Shown piece by piece: positions 1 to 7,488 of a stretch of DNA of 14,137 nt. Numbering within the stretch: the first letter of the stretch is position 1; each line of letters starts with the position of its first letter. The position numbers and the translations under genes were made by a program. Under the pieces are notes generated by a model, which saw only the letters and a list, made by a program, of their open reading frames with translations, had not been told where the DNA came from and searched no databases. The DNA lies in assembly GCA_021845155.1 (NCBI GenBank), contig JAKBSB010000014.1, positions 1-14,137 of the forward strand, given 5' to 3'. This stretch comes from Thermoplasmata archaeon. Lineage in GTDB: Archaea; Thermoplasmatota; Thermoplasmata; Thermoplasmatales; Thermoplasmataceae.

Positions 1-2
1 TT

Positions 3-266
3 CCTGAATTTGGAGCTGAGATCGAACCTGGCCTTGAATCCTTCGGGGAAATAACCACAGTCGAAGCAGTACTTGAAAAATTCCTGGATAAGATTGATTT
101 CATGGGAAAAGATGAGAAAAATTCAGAAATATTTGATGAAATAAGGGAAAAAATTCTAAAAAACCTCAAAGGTGATACAGAACCATTCACTGTAATAATA
201 GAAGATCCTTCTGGAAAAAGCAGGATCAACAGCAGCAAGGCAATTGAATCTTCCATGGAAAACTAG
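3..266 (+). CDS. ZPR1-type zinc-finger protein, C-terminal 87 residues (5' end outside window)
   Basis: The frame is open from the window edge to a TAG at 264-266. The readable part begins PEFGAEIEPG and continues into ITTVEAVLEKFLDKI, then ends with EPFTVIIEDPSGKSRI. These match the second half of the ZPR1 zinc-finger domain: the conserved E-I-x-P-G turn, the T-T-V-E helix start, and the 'F-T-x-I-x-D-D-P-x-G-x-S' strand. The Cys4 zinc site itself would lie upstream and is not seen. Archaeal ZPR1-related proteins are single-domain cytosolic proteins of unclear role; the eukaryotic homologue binds translation factor eEF1A. Its stop codon shares a CTAG palindrome with the stop of the convergent zinc-ribbon gene. 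The family call is from remembered consensus and is fairly secure; the function in this organism is unknown. Confidence 0.75.
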   Translation, partial: PEFGAEIEPGLESFGEITTVEAVLEKFLDKIDFMGKDEKNSEIFDEIREKILKNLKGDTEPFTVIIEDPSGKSRINSSKAIESSMEN

Positions 267-382
267 AGGAGATGATGTTTCTTCTCTTCCGTTAGTTCGG
301 GTTCATAGAAGTCCACTCTGCCACACTGATCGCACCTGTAGAGTGCAAAGGTCTGAGTGCTTTCTGAAAGATCATCTAACTC
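263..382 (-). pseudogene. Interrupted small zinc-ribbon gene, 3' part
   Basis: On the minus strand the last 39 codons of a small zinc-ribbon protein are readable. They begin ELDDLSESTQTFALYRCDQC and continue GRVDFYEPELTEEKKHHLL, with a TAG at 265-263. They carry the second half of a zinc site, C-x-x-C followed by an aromatic strand, as in rubredoxin-like ribbons. The matching first half (CPGC) lies at 761-726, on the far side of a roughly 340-bp insertion. Joining the two halves restores one reading frame of 51 codons. The frame upstream of 382 stays open into the insertion until a stop near 508, but it has no plausible start there. The function is unknown. The gene is convergent with the ZPR1-type gene and shares the CTAG at 263-266 with it. 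Confidence 0.6.
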
Positions 383-394
383 CCCCCAAGAATA

Positions 395-415
395 CCCACC
401 TTCTTCAGAGGTGGG
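395..415 (-). repeat. Right-end hairpin of the IS605-like element
   Basis: A perfect 7-bp inverted repeat, CCCACCT at 395-401 and AGGTGGG at 409-415, has a 7-nt loop. It lies just inside the edge where the zinc-ribbon frame resumes, which is where the right-end subterminal palindrome recognised by TnpA would be. Confidence 0.55.
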
Positions 416-442
416 AGGAATTGGAAAAATATCCGCAGAAAC

Positions 443-596
443 GACGGGTAGAGTCTTTCGACGCCCGTCCAGGCTGCGTTGCCCCGTAGGTCCACATGGG
501 GGTTGTTAGAAGGTGTTTTTAAACTCTGCTCACTGAGAGTTTCCTCTCTGTTTAAAGACAGAGTCACAGAGCTACGGACTTGTGGAGCATCCGTAG
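443..596 (-). ncRNA. Hairpin-dense segment, possible omega-RNA-like remnant
   Basis: Four inverted repeats follow each other: GACGGG/CCCGTC at 443-448/464-469 with a nested GTC/GAC; ACTCT/AGAGT at 523-527/536-540; CTCTGT/ACAGAG at 546-551/558-563; and CTACGGA/TCCGTAG at 572-578/590-596. With the right-end hairpin at 395-415 they would give a multi-stem transcript. In tnpB-type elements the segment ending at the right end encodes the omega RNA, whose guide is copied from the flank. Here the minus-strand flank begins TTAGATGATC and belongs to the interrupted gene. The stems are seen directly; the RNA role is inferred and unproven, since no tnpB is present in the element. Confidence 0.3.
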
Positions 597-702
597 GTGT
601 GCATGTATCTCTTCCGACTAACTTCTGCTTTTCTCTCATGTTTTTCTCCATGTTGTTAAAGCCCCCTAATCAACTCTTGCGATGTCCCTCACGAGACAGG
701 CT

Positions 703-718
703 CACGACTTCGGTCGTG
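703..718 (-). repeat. Left-end hairpin of the IS605-like element (UUCG-type loop)
   Basis: A perfect 6-bp stem, CACGAC at 703-708 and GTCGTG at 713-718, closes a TTCG loop, an exceptionally stable tetraloop arrangement. It is nested inside a wider repeat, TCAACT at 670-675 and AGTTGA at 722-727. It lies about 10 bases inside the edge where the zinc-ribbon gene is broken. Confidence 0.55.
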
Positions 719-725
719 GGTAGTT

Positions 726-761
726 GACATTTGTTTTGCATCCGGGACAGGTTTTATCCAT
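726..761 (-). pseudogene. Interrupted small zinc-ribbon gene, 5' part with start codon
   Basis: Reading the minus strand from ATG at 761-759 gives MDKTCPGCKTNV, the first half of a zinc ribbon with a C-P-x-C knuckle at residues 5-8. The frame then enters the insertion and stops after seven more codons (NYPRPKS). Joined to the 382-263 fragment it would give a 51-residue protein with C5, C8, C29 and C32 as zinc ligands. An A/T-rich box at about 783-793, roughly 22 to 32 bases upstream of the ATG on this strand, fits the promoter of a leaderless archaeal transcript. The promoter and the first codons are therefore probably intact while the gene is disrupted. Confidence 0.6.
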
Positions 762-848
762 GAAACCTTAACATGTTGATTCAATATTAATTTTTCAGTA
801 TTTATGCCATTTAATATGAAAAGTAGAAAAAAACACTCTTTCAATCAC

Positions 849-858
849 TTTTATATAA
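849..858 (+). promoter_or_regulatory. TATA box of the ATP synthase operon
   Basis: TTTTATATAA lies about 32 to 41 bases before the first ATG of the operon, placing transcription start near 880 and leaving a very short leader. No comparable box is visible in the short gaps between the downstream genes, so this is the likely main promoter for the whole 9-kb operon. Confidence 0.6.
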
Positions 859-889
859 TCCGCCTCAATAATCCTTCGGTGAAGTTCAA

Positions 890-1120
890 ATGGTTTTGTC
901 TCTAGAGTCTGCTATTCTTGCAGTTGCAGCATCCATAGCCATTGCTGGTGGCCTTATCGGTACCGGAATGGCACAGCAGGGAATTGGAGCTGCAGGAATG
1001 GGCATAATTGCCGAAAAGCCTGAGAAATTCGGTCAGGTCCTCATATTCTTCGTAATTCCGGAGACTCTGTGGATTATAGGTTTTGTTCTGGGTCTTATAT
1101 TACTTCTTGGTATACTCTGA
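890..1120 (+). CDS. atpK: A-type ATP synthase subunit c (K), proteolipid
   Basis: This 76-residue hydrophobic hairpin forms the ion-translocating rotor ring in the membrane. The first helix (about residues 4-28) is Ala/Gly rich with small-residue spacing (AVAASIAIAGGLIGTGMAQQG) and a polar loop follows near residues 42-46 (EKPEK). The second helix (about 48-75) contains VIPET, in which Glu58 is the expected ion-binding carboxylate. One hairpin per gene is the standard short c-subunit form, not the duplicated or triplicated forms of some methanogens. The ion cannot be assigned with confidence; protons are likely in an acidophile. The start at 890 is preceded by GGTGA and a TATA box. It is the first gene of the operon, 15 nt before the E-subunit gene. 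Confidence 0.92.
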   Translation: MVLSLESAILAVAASIAIAGGLIGTGMAQQGIGAAGMGIIAEKPEKFGQVLIFFVIPETLWIIGFVLGLILLLGIL

Positions 1121-1135
1121 TAAGAAAGGTTTTCA

Positions 1136-1705
1136 ATGGCACTGGAAGAAATAATAAAAGAGATCCAGAAGAAGAAAGAACTTGATCTTGCCGATCTTTC
1201 CAGGAAATTCCAGGAGGATCAGCAGAGACTTCGTCTTGATGCTGATCGAAGAATTAAGAAAATGACGGAAGATTACGAGAAGAGGCTGGCAGATGAGAGA
1301 TCCATGCTTGAGAGAAAAGAAACAAGCGAAGCGGATCTTGATGCAAGAACATACGTGAGAAGGAAGTACAGCGAACTCATGGAAAATGGCTTATCAAAGG
1401 CACTCTTTTATTTCGAAGATCTTCAGAAATGGAAAAACTATCCGGAAATTCTTCATGAAATGGTTGCAATGGTGAAGAAAAAACTGGGTTCAGGTTGCAC
1501 CGTAAAAGTATCCAGTTCAGATCTGCAAAAACTTTCCGAATACAAGGGGGTTTCCATTGAGGCATCCGACGAGATTGGAAAAGGAGGTATCAGGGCTATT
1601 TCAAAGGATGGCTCCATGGAGATGGATCTCACTGTCGATGCCATAAAAATGGATATTCGCGAGAAACTTTCCGTTATGATTCTTGAAAAAATCGAGGAAA
1701 AATAA
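1136..1705 (+). CDS. atpE: A-type ATP synthase subunit E (peripheral stalk)
   Basis: The 189-residue product has the usual length for archaeal subunit E (V-type ATP synthase E family). Residues about 5-70 are highly charged with heptad-like spacing (EEIIKEIQKKKELDLADLSR and onward) and would form the long coiled coil that pairs with subunit H. Residues about 95-189 make the globular head that contacts the catalytic head; the segment GKGGIRAISKDGSMEMDLTV matches the conserved 'GGi.v...dG.i.vd.Tld' core near the C terminus of this family. The peripheral stalk holds the head still against rotor torque. Its TAA at 1703-1705 directly abuts the ATG of subunit C at 1706, suggesting coupled translation. 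The call rests on fold pattern plus operon position. Confidence 0.9.
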   Translation: MALEEIIKEIQKKKELDLADLSRKFQEDQQRLRLDADRRIKKMTEDYEKRLADERSMLERKETSEADLDARTYVRRKYSELMENGLSKALFYFEDLQKWKNYPEILHEMVAMVKKKLGSGCTVKVSSSDLQKLSEYKGVSIEASDEIGKGGIRAISKDGSMEMDLTVDAIKMDIREKLSVMILEKIEEK

Positions 1706-2770
1706 ATGGATTCCACATATTCCGGCAATTATGGTAGGATAAAATCTCACGAAACTGATTTTCTTCATTTTGATTTTATTACAGACCTTCTTAACCTGAA
1801 AAGTATTGACGATGTAACAAACGAACTGACTAAAACAGGATATTCTGAGGATATATCAGCTCTCTCATCTACCTACAAAAACCCTGAATTGCTTCATATG
1901 AGCCTCAACAGGAATTTCATCAGGAAAAACAGGATAGCTCTTTTCAGTGTTCCACCTCTTGCCAAGGACACAGTCATGGCTTACCTCTCAAAGTGGGACA
2001 TTGAAAACATAAAATCAGTTCTTGCATCGAAATTCATGGGGTATGACCTTAAACAGAATGAGGCGTTCCTTCTAAGTTTCAGGGACATACCTATGGGACT
2101 GTTTGCAGGCAACCTTTCAAACGAAGATTTCAGAAATCTAATGTCAAAGGGTACTGTTGAAGAGGTTGTTTCGTACCTGACATATTTTGGTTTCGGCCCA
2201 TCCATACTGCAGCATATGGATAGATACCATAAGAGTGGTGATATTTCAATCCTACTGTCTGCATTTGACACATATTATTATGAAGCTTTGATGAAGACAA
2301 TACACTTCTACAACGGTGATGAGGGTCCAGTTGCGGCTTTTATAAGGGATCAGATAGATCTCAGGAATATTCTGATCATAATAAAGGGAAAAGATATGGG
2401 AATTGAATTCGAAAGGTTTTCAGAATCTTTCAGAATAACAGGAAAACTGGCATTATCGGATCTTCAGAACATGTATGAGAAAAGGGATGTTGGGGAGATA
2501 CTTTCCGGTATTTCCAGTTATGGAAACATGGAAGAAGCCATGGATATATACAGAAAAACTGGAGATCTTTACTATGTGCAGGTCACACTTCAAAAATTCC
2601 TTTTCACGAAATATATTGCTATTTTCAGGTCCCAGGCACTTTCAATAGGTTCAACTTTTTCATTCATTCTCAGGTCAGAGGCAGAAAGGGAAAATATAAG
2701 GATAGTAATGAACGGTATTCTCAATAAGGTTGAGAAGGATACACTGTCAAGACTGTTAATCTCAGCTTAG
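1706..2770 (+). CDS. atpC: A-type ATP synthase subunit C (central stalk-rotor connector)
   Basis: The 354-residue length fits the AC39/subunit C family. The product is a soluble, almost all-helical funnel that links the D/F central shaft to the membrane c-ring. Family-like features include YLSKWDIENIKSVLASKFMG (about residues 93-112), a match to 'y..k.D..Ni..ilr.k..g', and the related later segment IDLRNILIIIKGKDMG (about 217-232). The C-terminal part is again helical with conserved basic residues (RSEAERENIRIVMNG). No transmembrane segment is apparent, as expected. It starts immediately after subunit E with no gap and ends 8 nt before subunit F. The Arg codons are nearly all AGA/AGG, like those of its neighbours. 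Confidence 0.9.
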   Translation: MDSTYSGNYGRIKSHETDFLHFDFITDLLNLKSIDDVTNELTKTGYSEDISALSSTYKNPELLHMSLNRNFIRKNRIALFSVPPLAKDTVMAYLSKWDIENIKSVLASKFMGYDLKQNEAFLLSFRDIPMGLFAGNLSNEDFRNLMSKGTVEEVVSYLTYFGFGPSILQHMDRYHKSGDISILLSAFDTYYYEALMKTIHFYNGDEGPVAAFIRDQIDLRNILIIIKGKDMGIEFERFSESFRITGKLALSDLQNMYEKRDVGEILSGISSYGNMEEAMDIYRKTGDLYYVQVTLQKFLFTKYIAIFRSQALSIGSTFSFILRSEAERENIRIVMNGILNKVEKDTLSRLLISA

Positions 2771-2778
2771 GTGTAAGT

Positions 2779-3105
2779 ATGGCAAAAAATCTATTTTCAG
2801 GAAATATTGCGGTGATCGGCGAAAGAGATATAGTCCTGGGATTCAGACTCATAGGTATTGAGGACTCATTCATAGCGGATGATGAAAAAGGTGTGGAAAA
2901 GGTTATGGAGATTTATAAAACCGGTAAGTATTCGGTCATGATGATATCACAGAATTTGAGAAAAAAAATGGATGCTAAATTAATTTCAAAACTGGAATCC
3001 TCAACAAAGCCTGTGGTTGTGTTCATACCTCTTCCTGGAAGCGAGGAGGAAGAATCCATTACACAGCTTGCCAAGAGGGTTCTCGGTGTGGATATAGGAC
3101 GGTGA
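2779..3105 (+). CDS. atpF: A-type ATP synthase subunit F (central stalk)
   Basis: The 108-residue product is typical in length for archaeal subunit F. The N-terminal strand-loop NIAVIGERDIVLGFRLIGI (residues about 9-27) is the signature of the family, a Rossmann-like alpha/beta fold in which the G-x-x-D-x-x-x-G-F-x-L-x-G pattern follows the first beta strand. The middle part (about 50-58, YSVMMISQN) is the second core strand, and the C-terminal helix follows PLPGSEEEES. Subunit F sits on the shaft subunit D and rotates with it. The gene ends 3 nt before the start of the A subunit. Confidence 0.9.
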   Translation: MAKNLFSGNIAVIGERDIVLGFRLIGIEDSFIADDEKGVEKVMEIYKTGKYSVMMISQNLRKKMDAKLISKLESSTKPVVVFIPLPGSEEEESITQLAKRVLGVDIGR

Positions 3106-3108
3106 ATT

Positions 3109-5457
3109 ATGGGTAAAATTTCAAGGATTTCAGGACCAGTTGTTATAGCAGAAGACCTGGAAGACATCAAGATGTATGATGTTGTTCGGGTTGGTGATAT
3201 TGGCCTCATAGGTGAAGTCATAAAGATTGAAGGAAACAGATCCACAATACAGGTGTATGAGGATACAAGTGGCATTAAGCCGGGAGAAAAGGTCGTTAAT
3301 GAGAATCACCCTCTGTCGGTGGCTCTTGGCCCTGGTCTTCTGGGATCAATATATGACGGAATACAGAGACCACTTGATGTAATCAGGGATCAGACCGGAG
3401 ATTTCATAAAGAGAGGATATTCTGCACCTCCACTCAGTACAGAGAAGAAGTGGGATTTCAGGGCAATATGCAAACCAGGAGATGAAGTGGTTGAAGGACA
3501 GATTCTTGGAGAGGTACAGGAAACTGGGATTATAAACCATAAGATTATGGTGCCCTTTGGAGTTTCAGGAAGGATTTCAGAGATTAAATCTGGAAAATTC
3601 ACCGTAAATGATGTTGTGGGAAAAATAAAAACAGAAAAGGGGGAAAAACTCATAAAACTGAGCCAGGAGTGGCCGGTCAGGGTTGCAAGAAAAGTCGAAA
3701 GGAAGCTTGCACCCGAGATCCCTCTTCTCACAGGCCAGAGGGTGATAGATACATTCTTCCCCGTGGCAAAAGGTGGAACTGTGGCTGTTCCCGGACCATT
3801 CGGTTCAGGAAAATGTGTTTCCGGCAACACACCGGTTTTGCTGGGTGACGGAACAGAAATACCAATAGAACAGTTGTTCAATAAACTCAGGTCCGAAGGT
3901 GTAACAGAAACTGGAGACAACGAAGAAATTGTGAGAATTTCCAGACCTGTTAACCTTTTCTCAATGATGGATGGGAAAGTTGTAAGGAGCAAGAGCCTTA
4001 TTATCTATAAGGGAAAAAGCAGTGCAATGGTGACCGTCAGAACTGAATCCGGAAGGGAAGTTTCTGTTACGCCAATACATAAGCTGTTTGTTGAATCTTG
4101 CGGTTCCATTTCGGAGAAAATGGCCATAAACATAAGCCCGGGTGACAGGATCATCTCAGCAGGAGTGAATGGATCCAAAACACCGTCAAATATGATGGAA
4201 AATCCCACCATACACAGTTCACAATCATCTTTTACTGAACAGGCCCAGGAAATATTTTATGAAAATACAAACATTGAACTTCAGCTATTCCCTGATACTG
4301 TAACAGAGATCTCCGTTGAGATTGGAGACACATATGTATATGATCTCTCGGTTCCTGATTATGGAAGCAACTTTATCGGAGGAAAAGGATGGATAGTGCT
4401 CCACAACACTGTAGTTCAGCACCAGCTTTCAAAGTGGGCTGACAGTGATATTGTTGTTTATGTGGGTTGTGGAGAAAGAGGAAACGAGATGACCGAGATT
4501 CTAACAACTTTTCCGGAACTTCAGGATCCACGCAGTGGAAGACCCCTGATGGAAAGAACAGTCCTCATTGCCAATACATCGAATATGCCAGTGGCGGCCA
4601 GGGAAGCCAGTATATATACGGGAATAACCATAGCAGAATATTACAGGGATATGGGATACAATGTGGCTCTGATGGCTGACAGCACATCACGATGGGCGGA
4701 GGCTCTTCGTGAAATATCTGGCCGACTTGAGGAGATGCCGGGAGAAGAAGGCTATCCCGCATATCTTGGTAGAAGACTTTCAGAATTCTATGAACGTTCG
4801 GGAAATGCAATAGTAAAGTCAAATGATGAAAGGATCGGTTCAATTACAATTGTTGGAGCGGTTTCACCACCGGGTGGAGATATATCTGAACCCGTCTCAC
4901 AGAACACCCTGCGTGTTACAAGAGTTTTCTGGGCACTTGACGCATCTCTGGCATCGAGAAGGCATTTCCCCTCAATCAACTGGCTCAACAGTTATTCTCT
5001 CTACCAGGGCGATCTGCTTAAATGGTACTCTGAAAATATTGCCAAAGACTGGGGTAACATATATAAGGAGTCCATGGGAATACTGCAGAAGGAATCCGAA
5101 CTTCAGGAGGTTGTTCAGCTGGTGGGCTTCGATGCTCTTCCAGAAAAGGAGAAATCAGTCCTTGATATTGCGAGAATGATAAGGGAGGATTTCCTGCAGC
5201 AGAGTGCATTTGATGACATAGACCAGTATTGTTCCATGGGAAAACAGTACGGCATGATATCACTGATTCTTGAGATGGGAAGGCAGCAGATAGTGGCACT
5301 TGACAGAGGATTCACCATGACGCAGCTGTCATCCATGCCCTCACGCGATAAAATATCCAGGATGAAAGAGGTACCCGAAGATAAGTTCCCGGACTTTCAG
5401 GAACAGCTGAGGAAAGAGATCATAGACGATGTTGCAAAACTGACGGAGGCGCAGTAA
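3109..5457 (+). CDS. atpA: A-type ATP synthase catalytic subunit A, intein-containing precursor
   Basis: The 782-codon precursor would give a 584-residue subunit A after removal of a 198-residue intein. The N-terminal barrel (about 1-70) begins [13 protein letters not shown]. The A-type 'non-homologous region' follows at about 110-190. The P-loop GPFGSGK ends at residue 235, and its last residue, Thr434, follows the intein. After it come [10 protein letters not shown] (catalytic Glu456 in precursor numbering, 258 after splicing) and the Walker B strand [18 protein letters not shown] (Asp524). Three copies alternate with subunit B in the head and carry the ATP sites. Because the intein splits the P-loop, no active enzyme can form until splicing. 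The stop TAA overlaps the ATG of subunit B by one base. Confidence 0.95.
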   Translation: MGKISRISGPVVIAEDLEDIKMYDVVRVGDIGLIGEVIKIEGNRSTIQVYEDTSGIKPGEKVVNENHPLSVALGPGLLGSIYDGIQRPLDVIRDQTGDFIKRGYSAPPLSTEKKWDFRAICKPGDEVVEGQILGEVQETGIINHKIMVPFGVSGRISEIKSGKFTVNDVVGKIKTEKGEKLIKLSQEWPVRVARKVERKLAPEIPLLTGQRVIDTFFPVAKGGTVAVPGPFGSGKCVSGNTPVLLGDGTEIPIEQLFNKLRSEGVTETGDNEEIVRISRPVNLFSMMDGKVVRSKSLIIYKGKSSAMVTVRTESGREVSVTPIHKLFVESCGSISEKMAINISPGDRIISAGVNGSKTPSNMMENPTIHSSQSSFTEQAQEIFYENTNIELQLFPDTVTEISVEIGDTYVYDLSVPDYGSNFIGGKGWIVLHNTVVQHQLSKWADSDIVVYVGCGERGNEMTEILTTFPELQDPRSGRPLMERTVLIANTSNMPVAAREASIYTGITIAEYYRDMGYNVALMADSTSRWAEALREISGRLEEMPGEEGYPAYLGRRLSEFYERSGNAIVKSNDERIGSITIVGAVSPPGGDISEPVSQNTLRVTRVFWALDASLASRRHFPSINWLNSYSLYQGDLLKWYSENIAKDWGNIYKESMGILQKESELQEVVQLVGFDALPEKEKSVLDIARMIREDFLQQSAFDDIDQYCSMGKQYGMISLILEMGRQQIVALDRGFTMTQLSSMPSRDKISRMKEVPEDKFPDFQEQLRKEIIDDVAKLTEAQ
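3814..4407 (+). other. Mini-intein inside the subunit A P-loop (VMA-b site)
   Basis: The 198-residue insertion runs from Cys236 to Asn433, between GSGK and TVVQHQ. Block A is [13 protein letters not shown] with the nucleophilic Cys1. Block B is [10 protein letters not shown] with the T-x-x-H motif (intein positions 86-89). Block F is [16 protein letters not shown] and block G is IVLHN with penultimate His197 and Asn198; the +1 nucleophile is Thr. All residues expected for class 1 splicing are present. The roughly 85-residue stretch between blocks B and F shows no LAGLIDADG motifs, so this is a mini-intein without homing endonuclease. The insertion site is the one I recall for Thermoplasma and Pyrococcus subunit A inteins, distinct from the yeast VMA1 site. 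Confidence 0.95.
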
Positions 5458-6839
5458 TGGCTGAGATAAGTTACAGATCAATATCGCAGATAAGCGGACC
5501 ACTTGTCTTTGTTGAGAAGGTGGCAAATGCCGCTTATAACGAACTGGTACAGATAGAGATGCCTGACGGTTCATCAAGGGTTGGCCAGGTGCTTGATACA
5601 GCCAGAGGTCTGGCTGTGGTACAGGTGTTTGGTCCAACTTCAGGAATAGGCATTGGTGAGACAAAAGTCAAGTTCCTCGGGCACACAGCACAGGTAAACG
5701 TTTCGGATGAGGTTCTGGGGAGAATATTCAACGGCCTGGCCGAGCCTATTGACGGACTTGCACCCATTATCAGCAGGGAGAAAGTTGAGGTTGTGGGTAA
5801 CGCAATCAATCCCTATTCCAGGGAGGAGCCATCAGAGTTCATTCAGACCGGTATATCCGCCATAGACGGAATGAACACTCTGGTAAGGGGCCAGAAACTT
5901 CCAATATTTTCATCATCAGGTCTTCCGCACAACATACTTGCCGCACAGATTGCGAGACAGGCCAAGGTTGTGGGAAAGGATGAGGATTTCGCAGTTGTGT
6001 TCGGTGCAATGGGAATAACCAGCGAAGAGGCCAACTATTTCATCAACGAATTCAGGAGTACCGGTGCACTTTCCAGGGCGGCACTTTTCCTGAACCTTTC
6101 ATCTGACCCTTCCATGGAGAGGATAATTCTTCCAAAGATGGCTCTGACAATGGCGGAATATCTTGCATATGAGAGGGAAATGCACATACTTGTCATACTT
6201 ACAGATATGACCAATTACTGTGAGGCACTGAGGGAGATATCATCGGCCAGGGAAGAGGTTCCGGGAAGGAGAGGATTTCCTGGATACATGTATACTGATC
6301 TCAGCACCATCTATGAAAGAGCCGGAAAGATAAAGGGCAAAAACGGTTCCATAACACAGATTCCAATTCTCACAATGCCGGGTGACGACATAACAAACCC
6401 AATACCTGATCTCACCGGATATATAACAGAGGGGCAGACTGTGCTGAGCAGGGATCTGCTTCGAAAGGGTGTTTATCCACCCATAGACGTTCTTCCCTCC
6501 CTGTCAAGACTCATGAATCAGGGAATAGGTGCAGGAAGAACCAGGGAGGATCACAGGGGAGTGGCTGATCAGCTCTATTCGGCATATGCGAACGGCAAGG
6601 ATCTCAGATCGCTGAGCGCAATAGTGGGAGAAGAGGCACTTGGGGCAAATGACAGGCTTTATCTGAAATTTGCAGATGAATTCGAGAAGCGTTTCATAAA
6701 CCAGGATGTGTATGAAGACAGGAGCATTGAAACCACGCTTGATCTTGGCTGGGAACTGCTGTCAGGCCTGCCGGAAAGCGACATGAAGAGAGTGAAGAAA
6801 GACTTCATCACGAAGTACGGAAAATGGAAGAAGGAATAA
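5457..6839 (+). CDS. atpB: A-type ATP synthase subunit B (non-catalytic nucleotide-binding)
   Basis: The 460-residue length is standard for the regulatory B subunit, which alternates with A in the head. The N-terminal barrel includes [14 protein letters not shown]. At the P-loop position the sequence is FSSSGLPHN (about 151-159), lacking the G-x-x-x-x-G-K-T lysine, as is normal for archaeal B subunits. [20 protein letters not shown] and [18 protein letters not shown] are highly conserved family segments. ATG overlaps the A-subunit stop (TAATG), implying coupled translation of A and B, which are needed in equal amounts. There is no intein here. The gene is followed one base later by subunit D. 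Confidence 0.95.
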   Translation: MAEISYRSISQISGPLVFVEKVANAAYNELVQIEMPDGSSRVGQVLDTARGLAVVQVFGPTSGIGIGETKVKFLGHTAQVNVSDEVLGRIFNGLAEPIDGLAPIISREKVEVVGNAINPYSREEPSEFIQTGISAIDGMNTLVRGQKLPIFSSSGLPHNILAAQIARQAKVVGKDEDFAVVFGAMGITSEEANYFINEFRSTGALSRAALFLNLSSDPSMERIILPKMALTMAEYLAYEREMHILVILTDMTNYCEALREISSAREEVPGRRGFPGYMYTDLSTIYERAGKIKGKNGSITQIPILTMPGDDITNPIPDLTGYITEGQTVLSRDLLRKGVYPPIDVLPSLSRLMNQGIGAGRTREDHRGVADQLYSAYANGKDLRSLSAIVGEEALGANDRLYLKFADEFEKRFINQDVYEDRSIETTLDLGWELLSGLPESDMKRVKKDFITKYGKWKKE

Positions 6840-6840
6840 C

Positions 6841-7488
6841 ATGCCATCAGTGGATATAAGACCTACAAGGATTGAACTCATAAAGACCAAGAAGAGAATT
6901 AAACTGGCACAGAGAGGTCTAGATCTGCTGAAAATGAAAAGATCTTCACTGGTTCTGGAATTCTTCAATATAAGCAGGCAGGTCAGGGGAATGAGGGAAA
7001 ACCTTCGCCAGGAAGTTGCAGATGCAACACAGTCAATAAAGATGGCAGAGATCATAGAGGGTCCAATGATGCTTGAAACTGTGGCTTACATGTCCGCAAA
7101 CCAGCAGGTTGGTTCTGGCGTTAAGAATGTCATGGGTGTGAAGATCCCTGAACTCACCATGAATTACAGCCAGACACTTCTTTCCAACGTATACCGCACG
7201 ATTTCAGTTCCAGTTTCAATTAACGATTCAATTAAAAAATTTGAGAGGGTTTTCCAGTCAATAATCGAGATCGCTGAGAAGGAAAACTCAATGAGGAAGC
7301 TTTTGCATGAGATTGATGTGACGAAAAGGAGATCAAACGCAATAGAAAATATACTCATACCTGATCTGGTGAGAACTGCGAAGATCATCAGGATGCATCT
7401 CGACGAGATAGAGAGAGATACATTCGCAACCCTGAAATTCATAAAAAAGAAGATGGAAAGGAAGAAGGAGGCGATGGGAATTGTATAG
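6841..7488 (+). CDS. atpD: A-type ATP synthase subunit D (central rotor shaft)
   Basis: The 215-residue product has the diagnostic N terminus: PTRIELIKTKKRIKLAQRGL followed by DLLKMKRSSLV, the start of the long coiled coil that turns inside the A3B3 head. The middle part (about 75-110) is the less helical globular region where subunit F docks. Residues about 130-205 form the returning helix, rich in Glu/Lys/Arg with heptad spacing. The start is fixed by the one-base gap after the B-subunit stop. The last codons (GGAATTGTATAG) overlap the proposed TTG start of the next small gene, and the purine-rich AAGGAGG inside the D gene (7465-7471) would serve as its ribosome binding site. Confidence 0.93.
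   Translation: MPSVDIRPTRIELIKTKKRIKLAQRGLDLLKMKRSSLVLEFFNISRQVRGMRENLRQEVADATQSIKMAEIIEGPMMLETVAYMSANQQVGSGVKNVMGVKIPELTMNYSQTLLSNVYRTISVPVSINDSIKKFERVFQSIIEIAEKENSMRKLLHEIDVTKRRSNAIENILIPDLVRTAKIIRMHLDEIERDTFATLKFIKKKMERKKEAMGIV

Larger units (their letters stand above)
383..725 (-). mobile_element. Small non-autonomous IS200/IS605-like element (ends approximate)
   Basis: The stretch separates two halves of a zinc-ribbon gene and is flanked by subterminal hairpins, as expected for IS200/IS605-family elements, which have no inverted terminal repeats and make no target duplication. On the minus strand the left-end hairpin is at 718-703 (CACGAC stem, TTCG loop). The right-end hairpin is at 415-395 (CCCACCT stem), followed by TATTCTTGGGGGGAG, resembling right ends I associate with archaeal IS1341/tnpB elements. 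No RuvC or zinc-finger part of TnpB and no TnpA HUH motif is readable. A 91-codon minus-strand frame at 651-376 could be a worn TnpB tail but is not recognisable. I infer a deletion derivative or palindrome-associated mini-element. Exact ends are uncertain by several bases because the frame can be rejoined at more than one position. Confidence 0.55.

Noticed and set aside
376..651. 91-codon minus-strand frame as a tnpB gene
   Set aside because: No RuvC residues and no CxxC zinc motif are present; it overlaps the hairpin series. At most it is a worn TnpB tail, so it was not listed as a gene.
244..727. Plus-strand frames at 244-489 and 479-727
   Set aside because: They cross hairpins and the insertion edges, have no family resemblance and are explained as shadows of the element and the zinc-ribbon gene.
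3390..3992. Long 200-codon minus-strand frame inside the subunit A gene
   Set aside because: It lies wholly antisense to a strongly conserved gene and its translation has no recognisable domain; it follows from codon bias of the sense strand.
4069..4360. Homing endonuclease domain in the intein
   Set aside because: The linker between splicing blocks B and F is only about 85 residues and shows no LAGLIDADG or HNH motif.
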